Shown one piece after another: positions 58,926 to 64,000 of a stretch of 64,000 nucleotides of DNA. Source of the DNA: Turicibacter faecis (lineage in GTDB: Bacteria > Bacillota_I > Bacilli_A > MOL361 > Turicibacteraceae); NCBI RefSeq assembly GCF_037076425.1, contig NZ_AP028127.1, positions 154,001 through 218,000 on the forward strand, in the 5' to 3' direction. The notes under the pieces were generated by a model, which saw nothing but the letters and a program-made list of their open reading frames with translations, was not told the DNA's origin and did not search any database. Positions within the stretch are counted from its first letter, which is position 1. The number at the start of each line of letters is the position of its first letter. The translations under genes and the position numbers were made by a program.

Positions 58926-59993
58926 ATGGAATTTAAATCATTAAAAATTGGAAAATTCGAATTGGATCTTCCAATCGTTCAAGGTGGAATGGGAATCGGA
59001 ATTTCGCGCTCAAATTTAGCGGCGGCTGTCTCAAATAGCGGTGGGCTAGGTGTCCTATCAGGTGCACAAATTGGCCATGATGAACCTGATTTTGAGACGA
59101 ACACGTTACAAGCAAATCTAAGAGCTGTTAAAAAACATATTAAAAAGGCAAAGGAAGCAACCAATGGGAAGATGATTGGAATTAATCTGATGGTTGCGAT
59201 GGAAAACTACGAGGAACATGTACAAGCTGCTGTTGATGCGGGAGTTGATATTATTATTTCGGGGGCTGGATTACCGCTTACTTTACCAGGGTTGCTAAAA
59301 GGGTCTGATACAATGTTTGCACCTATCGTTTCAGGTGCCCGTGCTGCCAAAGCGTTACTTAAAAATTATGACCGTAAATACCAAGTTGCACCGGATATGA
59401 TAGTGATAGAGGGCCCTAAGGCTGGGGGACACTTAGGGTTCAAATTAGAGGATATTGAGAAGGATACTATCGATCTAGACCAAATTGTTAAAGATGTTAT
59501 CGAAATTTCAAATGATTATGCGCAAAAGTATCAGAAGGAGATTCCAGTTATTGTTGCAGGGGGAGTTTTTGACGGAAATGATATTGCTCATTATTTAAAA
59601 TTAGGAGCCTCTGGTGTTCAAATGGCAACTCGATTTATTGCAACAGAAGAATGTGATGCGCATATAAATTTCAAAAACGCCATTATCAATTCAAAAAAGG
59701 AAGATATTATTTTAGTAAAAAGTCCGGTTGGAATGCCAGGACGAGCAATTTTAAATCCATTTAGTCAAAAGTACGGAATTAAACGTGAAAAAATTAGAAA
59801 ATGTTATAACTGCGTAAAACCGTGTAATCCGGCGACGACCATTTATTGTATTAGTAAAGCCTTATTACATGCGGTGCGTGGTGAGGTAGATGAAGCATTA
59901 CTTTTTTGTGGGTCAAATGCCTATCGAGTCAATGAGTTAACGACTGTCGATGATCTGATGCAAACTTTAAAGCAGGAACTCTTATCTGCCTAA
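58926..59993 (+). CDS. FabK-like flavin oxidoreductase (NMO family)
   Basis: An FMN-dependent TIM-barrel enzyme of the nitronate monooxygenase/FabK family, here leading a fatty-acid cluster, so most likely the enoyl-ACP reductase. N-terminal PIVQGGMGIGISRSNLAAAV, FMN motif PVIVAGGVFDG near 205-215, and GASGVQMATRF. The 355 residues exceed classic FabK (~320) and end with a Cys motif CYNCVKPCNPATTIYC near 298-313. ATG 58926 is used with AGGTGG eight bases upstream. True nitronate activity cannot be ruled out. Confidence 0.75.
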   Translation: MEFKSLKIGKFELDLPIVQGGMGIGISRSNLAAAVSNSGGLGVLSGAQIGHDEPDFETNTLQANLRAVKKHIKKAKEATNGKMIGINLMVAMENYEEHVQAAVDAGVDIIISGAGLPLTLPGLLKGSDTMFAPIVSGARAAKALLKNYDRKYQVAPDMIVIEGPKAGGHLGFKLEDIEKDTIDLDQIVKDVIEISNDYAQKYQKEIPVIVAGGVFDGNDIAHYLKLGASGVQMATRFIATEECDAHINFKNAIINSKKEDIILVKSPVGMPGRAILNPFSQKYGIKREKIRKCYNCVKPCNPATTIYCISKALLHAVRGEVDEALLFCGSNAYRVNELTTVDDLMQTLKQELLSA

Positions 59994-60022
59994 TAAAAAA
60001 GTAAAAGAATAGCCCTCTAGGG

Positions 60023-60074
60023 TTGACAGATATCTAACTGTCCTTTATATTAAATAATATATTTGAACTTCAAA
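60023..60074 (+). promoter_or_regulatory. acc operon promoter with FabT-like operator
   Basis: TTGACA (60023-60028) and TATATT (60046-60051), spaced 17 bp. TTTGAACTTCAAA (60062-60074) lies at about +4 to +16, the classic place for a repressor. It nearly matches the FabK box. Confidence 0.7.
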
Positions 60075-60122
60075 ATATTTGAAAAGGTTAATATTTGATT
60101 TTGGAACAAAGGAGGAATAGAG

Positions 60123-60629
60123 ATGAGTCAATCAGTGAAAGAATTAGATCGTAATGACGTAACGACTGATTATATGGATAATGTCTTACAGTTAATGGAT
60201 CGATTTTCAAATAGTGATATGACACAGTTAAAGGTAGAAGTTGAGGGGTTTAAAGTTTCACTTCAAAGAGAGGTTAAGGAGATTATTCAGACAATTTCAT
60301 CGGTTCAACCTTCGGTGACGGAAGTTGTTCCAGTGACACAAACACAGATTGTTTCGGTTAATAATGAGGGGGTTGAAGTTTCTTCGACGAATAACCTTAA
60401 AGAAGTGAAGGCGCCATTAGTAGGAACGTTCTATAGTTCTAATGAACCTGGTGGGAAACCATTTGTTTCTGTCGGTGATACCGTTAAAAAGGGACAGGTT
60501 TTATGCATTGTTGAGGCAATGAAAGTCATGAATGAGATTGAATCGCCTTATGATGGGGTTGTGAAGGACATTATGGTTGAGAATGAAGAGGCTATTGGAT
60601 TCAATCAAGTATTAATGCGTATTGAATAG
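60123..60629 (+). CDS. accB: Biotin carboxyl carrier protein
   Basis: Biotinylated carrier of acetyl-CoA carboxylase. The C-terminal biotinyl domain has Lys134 in EAMKVMNEI, preceded by APLVGTFYSSNEPG (thumb region) and followed by GFNQVLMRIE. The N-terminal 90 residues are a coiled-coil and linker, making 168 residues. AAAGGAGG is upstream. First gene of the accBCDA-fabH unit, 38 bp before accC. A fabZ gene, often between accB and accC in streptococci, is absent. Confidence 0.96.
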   Translation: MSQSVKELDRNDVTTDYMDNVLQLMDRFSNSDMTQLKVEVEGFKVSLQREVKEIIQTISSVQPSVTEVVPVTQTQIVSVNNEGVEVSSTNNLKEVKAPLVGTFYSSNEPGGKPFVSVGDTVKKGQVLCIVEAMKVMNEIESPYDGVVKDIMVENEEAIGFNQVLMRIE

Positions 60630-60667
60630 AATGATTAAGTTTTTGGTGAAAAAGGTGAGGTGTAAAA

Positions 60668-62023
60668 ATGTTACACAAGATATTAATTGCGAATCGTGGA
60701 GAAATTGCGGTTCGAATTATTCGAGCATGTAAGGAAATGGGGATTGAAACCGTAGCAATTTACTCAACGGCAGATGATCGGGGATTACATGTTGATTTAG
60801 CTGACGAGGCGATTTGTGTAGGACCTACTAAAATTCAGGATAGTTATTTAAATATGAATAATATTTTGAGTGCTGCTGTTGCTACAGGGTGCGATGCTAT
60901 TCATCCGGGATTTGGATTCCTATCCGAAAATAGTACCTTTGCAACATTAACAGAGGAGTTAGGTCTTAAATTTATCGGTCCTAAAGGGACTGTCATTGAT
61001 CAGATGGGGAATAAGGCTAAAGCACGTGAGATGATGATTCAATCAGGCGTACCGGTTGTACCGGGCTCAGATGGATTAATTGAAACTGTTGAAGAGGGGA
61101 AAGCAATTGCAAATCGAATCGGTTATCCTGTGTTAGTCAAAGCCTCTGCCGGCGGCGGAGGACGTGGGATGCGTATTATTCGTGATGATTCTGAATTTGA
61201 AGAGCTATTTCAAACGGCTAAGTTAGAAGCCAAGATGGCATTTGGGGATGATTCGATGTATATGGAGAAGTTTATTGAGAATCCAAGACATATCGAATTT
61301 CAAATTTTAGCTGACCAATATGGAAATGTCGTTCATTTATATGATCGCGATTGTTCAGTACAACGACGTAATCAAAAAGTTATTGAAGAAGCACCGTCTC
61401 CTGTTTTAGACCAAAAGACTCGTCAGCGGATGGGAGAGATGGCGGTCCTTGCTGCAAAAACGGTTGGCTATGAAAATGCGGGAACCATTGAATTTTTATT
61501 AGATAAGCATCATCAGTTTTACTTTATTGAGATGAATACACGAATTCAAGTTGAGCATCCGATTACAGAGATGATCACGGGAATTGACTTAATTAAAGAA
61601 CAGATTAAAATTGCTTCTAATTTACCGTTATCTTTTACACAGGATGAGATTAAGATTCAAGGGCATGCCATGGAATGTAGAATTAACGCTGAAAATCCGC
61701 ATCAAAATTTCAAACCTTCTCCGGGGACAATAGAGGTTTTAAATCTACCGAGTGGATTTGGTGTACGTGTTGACACGGCTGTTTATCAAGGATATGAAAT
61801 TCCTCCATTTTATGATTCAATGGTTGGAAAGTTAATTGTTCACGGGGAGAACCGTGATGAGGCTGTGGCAAAAATGAAGCGTTCATTAGAGGAATTGGTA
61901 GTAACGGGGATTGATACAAATATTGATTTCCAATATGCAATTATGGATCATCCAGATTTTATTAGTAATGATTATGATACGAGTTTTATTCAACAACATA
62001 TGCGTGAATTGGAGGTGGGATAA
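60668..62023 (+). CDS. accC: Biotin carboxylase
   Basis: ATP-grasp enzyme that carboxylates biotin on AccB. The N-terminal KILIANRGEIAVRIIRA, glycine-rich ATP loop SAGGGGRGMRI near 162-172, DCSVQRRNQKVIEEAP near 231-246, and FIEMNTRIQVEHPITE near 286-301 are all intact. Length of 451 is normal. AAAGGTGAGG is upstream of the ATG. It is three bases before accD. Confidence 0.97.
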   Translation: MLHKILIANRGEIAVRIIRACKEMGIETVAIYSTADDRGLHVDLADEAICVGPTKIQDSYLNMNNILSAAVATGCDAIHPGFGFLSENSTFATLTEELGLKFIGPKGTVIDQMGNKAKAREMMIQSGVPVVPGSDGLIETVEEGKAIANRIGYPVLVKASAGGGGRGMRIIRDDSEFEELFQTAKLEAKMAFGDDSMYMEKFIENPRHIEFQILADQYGNVVHLYDRDCSVQRRNQKVIEEAPSPVLDQKTRQRMGEMAVLAAKTVGYENAGTIEFLLDKHHQFYFIEMNTRIQVEHPITEMITGIDLIKEQIKIASNLPLSFTQDEIKIQGHAMECRINAENPHQNFKPSPGTIEVLNLPSGFGVRVDTAVYQGYEIPPFYDSMVGKLIVHGENRDEAVAKMKRSLEELVVTGIDTNIDFQYAIMDHPDFISNDYDTSFIQQHMRELEVG

Positions 62024-62026
62024 TAA

Positions 62027-62869
62027 ATGGGATTTTTTCTACAACGGCAGAAGAAGTTAAAATCATCAACTCCTAAACGAGATATCAACGAGGGAGTTTA
62101 TACAAAATGTGAATCATGTAAAGAGGTTGTATCGGTTAGACAATTAAACACTAATTTAGGAGTTTGTCCAAGTTGTGGATTTCATCATCGGATGACGGCA
62201 CAACAACGGTTGGATAGTCTGATTGATCCGGGAAGTTTCAAAGAAATAAATCGTCGCTTACATACGCTTAATCCGTTATCCTTTCCAGGATATGAGAAAA
62301 AAATCGAAGGATTAATGGAGAAAACTCAATTAAATGAAGCAGTAGTGACCGGAATTGGTAAAATTGCCGGATACAGCGTTGCTATCGGTATTATGGACAG
62401 CCATTTTTTAATGGCAAGTATGGGCTCAGTCGTTGGTGAAAAGATTACGCGTTTAATCGAGGTCTCTACTTCACGTAAAATTCCACTTATTATGGTGTGT
62501 ACATCGGGTGGTGCGCGGATGCAGGAGGGAATTTATTCCCTTATGCAGATGGCTAAAACATCGGCGGCACTTGCTAAACATAACCAAGCAGGCTTGTTAT
62601 ATATTAGTGTTTTGACCCATCCAACGATGGGTGGAGTTACTGCCTCATTTGCTACTTTAGGAGATATTATCATTGCAGAAAAGGGTGCCTCTGTTGGATT
62701 TGCGGGGCGTCGTGTTGTTGAACAGACGATTAAACAAAAACTTCCTGATCATTTTCAAACAGCTGAATTTTTACAGGAAAAAGGACTAGTGGATTTAGTT
62801 GTTAGTCGATATGAGTTAAGAGATAAACTTGCAATGTTAATTGAATTGCACGAAGGGAGTGAATGTTAG
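62027..62869 (+). CDS. accD: Acetyl-CoA carboxylase carboxyltransferase beta subunit
   Basis: One half of the carboxyltransferase that moves CO2 from biotin to acetyl-CoA. An N-terminal zinc ribbon has C28, C31, C47 and C50, and the crotonase-type core includes ICTSGGARMQEGIYSL-like VCTSGGARMQEG near 158-170 and LTHPTMGGVTASFATLGD near 190-207. 280 residues. AGGTGGG precedes the ATG. It ends one base before the accA start, so coupling is likely. Confidence 0.97.
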   Translation: MGFFLQRQKKLKSSTPKRDINEGVYTKCESCKEVVSVRQLNTNLGVCPSCGFHHRMTAQQRLDSLIDPGSFKEINRRLHTLNPLSFPGYEKKIEGLMEKTQLNEAVVTGIGKIAGYSVAIGIMDSHFLMASMGSVVGEKITRLIEVSTSRKIPLIMVCTSGGARMQEGIYSLMQMAKTSAALAKHNQAGLLYISVLTHPTMGGVTASFATLGDIIIAEKGASVGFAGRRVVEQTIKQKLPDHFQTAEFLQEKGLVDLVVSRYELRDKLAMLIELHEGSEC

Positions 62870-63808
62870 ATGTCTATTCTTGATTTAGAAGTAAAGATTT
62901 CTGAGATTGAAATGAAATTAAATGAAATTTCATTAGACGATCAGGAGGAGATAGAGGAACTACAGCAACAATTAAATCGTTATAAAAAACGCGCCTATCA
63001 ACATCTAACAGCATGGGATCATGTTACATTAGCCCGTCACTCCAAACGTCCTAAGGCACGTGATTACATAGAATATATTTTTGATTCTTTTATTGAGTTA
63101 CATGGTGATCGGTTATATCGTGATGATGAAGCGATTATTGGGGGAATTGCAAAGTTAGGGAATCAAGCAGTCACTGTTATTGCCCACCAAAAAGGATGTA
63201 CAACAGCTGAAAATATTAAGTGTAATTTTGGAATGCCTCATCCTGAGGGATATAGAAAGGCATTACGTTTGATGAAACAGGCTGAAAAATTTAATCGTCC
63301 GATTATCACTTTTATTGATACACCAGGGGCCTATCCGGGACCCGAGGCCGAGGAACGTGGGCAAGGTCATGCTATTGCAGAGTGCTTACGTGAGATGTCA
63401 AATTTAACGGTTCCAACTTTATCAATTGTTATTGGTGAAGGTGGAAGTGGTGGGGCTTTAGCCTTGGGAGTTAGCGATGAAATTTGGATGTTAGAGTATG
63501 CGATTTACTCTATTTTATCCCCAGAGGGATTCGCCTCTATTTTATATAAGGATGGATCACGCGCGCAGGAAGCGGCCGAGGTGATGAAACTAACAGCTAA
63601 GGAATACTTAGATCGAGGAATTATTGAGAAAATTATAAAAGAACCTATTGGTGGGGCCCATCAATTTCCACAATACGTATTTGACCAATTAAAAGAACAG
63701 CTAAATGGGTACCTTTCACAGGTGAAAAAAATGACAACAAGACAATTGTTAAATAAACGTTATAAAAAATATAGATTGATTGGGGAATACGATTCCCTTA
63801 ATCGTTAG
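62870..63808 (+). CDS. accA: Acetyl-CoA carboxylase carboxyltransferase alpha subunit
   Basis: Partner of AccD. The N-terminal coiled-coil region (LEVKISEIEMKLNE) leads to the crotonase core: HPEGYRKALRLMKQAEKF near 124-141, FIDTPGAYPGPEAEERGQG near 147-165 and IGEGGSGGALALGVSD near 188-203. Length of 312 is normal. AAGGGAGTG overlaps the accD end. Next gene is fabH, 26 bp on. Confidence 0.97.
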   Translation: MSILDLEVKISEIEMKLNEISLDDQEEIEELQQQLNRYKKRAYQHLTAWDHVTLARHSKRPKARDYIEYIFDSFIELHGDRLYRDDEAIIGGIAKLGNQAVTVIAHQKGCTTAENIKCNFGMPHPEGYRKALRLMKQAEKFNRPIITFIDTPGAYPGPEAEERGQGHAIAECLREMSNLTVPTLSIVIGEGGSGGALALGVSDEIWMLEYAIYSILSPEGFASILYKDGSRAQEAAEVMKLTAKEYLDRGIIEKIIKEPIGGAHQFPQYVFDQLKEQLNGYLSQVKKMTTRQLLNKRYKKYRLIGEYDSLNR

Positions 63809-63834
63809 CATTTAAGAAAGCAGAGGTGAACTGA

Positions 63835-64000
63835 GTGGGGATTAAGATTTTAGGGAGTGGATATTGCGTTCCCGCTGCTAAATTAAATAATAAGCAGATA
63901 GAGTCCATTGTGGATACAACGGACGAATGGATTTTTACACGAACCGGGATATCGAATCGTTATATTGCTACAACCGAAGATACAACGGATCTAGCTTATG
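63835..64000 (+). CDS. fabH: 3-oxoacyl-ACP synthase III (start only)
   Basis: The first 55 codons of a FabH-type ketosynthase; the window ends inside the gene. GTG 63835 has AGGTGAAC upstream. IKILGSGYCVPA and VDTTDEWIFTRTGISNRYI are the classic KASIII N terminus. FabH condenses acetyl-CoA with malonyl-ACP to begin fatty-acid synthesis, fitting the acc genes upstream. The catalytic Cys-His-Asn lie outside the window. Confidence 0.93.
   Translation, partial: MGIKILGSGYCVPAAKLNNKQIESIVDTTDEWIFTRTGISNRYIATTEDTTDLAY

Overview
The window is AT-rich DNA from a low-GC Gram-positive bacterium (Bacillota). The evidence is strong AGGAGG-type ribosome sites with ATG, GTG or TTG starts, many U-tailed hairpin terminators, TPP and lysine riboswitches, a PyrR regulator, a VanRS-like two-component pair, sortase-style surface protein features and a type II fatty-acid cluster of the acc/FabK/FabH kind. 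Several genes (DUF3139 and DUF3888 secreted proteins, a staygreen homologue, many tiny membrane proteins) would suit a gut-associated relative of Turicibacter, but that name is an inference from gene style, not proven here. No rRNA or tRNA gene was recognised.

Layout. 1-8 kb: an ABC ATPase with its FtsX-type permease, pyrR, a possible structured RNA, mutY, a TPP riboswitch with thiT, an SdpI-like membrane protein, a tiny membrane protein and a Cof-type phosphatase. 8-16 kb: a second HAD phosphatase and a P-type ATPase on the minus strand, then tex and a patch of small secreted or membrane proteins. 16-21 kb: a parvulin-type foldase, acyl carrier protein, a FabT-like MarR regulator, a D,D-carboxypeptidase and a VanRS-like pair. 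21-34 kb: accessory genes (DUF3888 protein, an exported MTA/SAH nucleosidase lipoprotein, HD hydrolase, a second carboxypeptidase, a copper-amine-oxidase-like surface protein, hydrolase, methyltransferase, patatin, aldo/keto reductase). 34-49 kb: a GH3 glycosidase, a YtrB-like ABC system, PEBP protein, deoxynucleoside kinase, a CPA2 antiporter, AraC regulator, two GNAT acetyltransferases and a staygreen protein. 49-52.5 kb: a lysine riboswitch controlling a YfcC-family transporter and an M20 amidohydrolase. 53-58 kb: an AI-2E family permease, a leucine-rich-repeat surface protein, a complete IS3/IS150-type element, a GNAT and a uracil-DNA-glycosylase-like protein. 58.9-64 kb: fatty-acid initiation genes FabK-like, accB, accC, accD, accA and the start of fabH, which runs off the window.

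How parts fit together. The acyl carrier protein (16.9 kb) and the FabK/acc cluster (58.9 kb on) are 42 kb apart but share a near-identical palindrome, TTTGA-N3-TCAAA or a close variant, at their promoters. It resembles the FabT operator, and the FabT-like gene sits directly after acpP. A sister motif lies in the promoter of the VanRS-like pair. The lysine riboswitch ties a putative transporter and amidohydrolase to lysine status, suggesting uptake and hydrolysis of a lysine-containing compound. The insertion sequence sits in the loop of a bidirectional terminator, and a solitary copy of its left end forms the terminator of the lysine operon.

Many intergenic spaces hold strong inverted repeats, decayed gene ends or very short genes with good ribosome sites. 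The most promising undescribed items are the lysine-controlled YfcC/M20 module, the dispersed FabT-like operators, the IS end reused as a terminator, a DnaA-box cluster at 48.9-49.3 kb and a perfect 20-bp inverted repeat at 41.9 kb.
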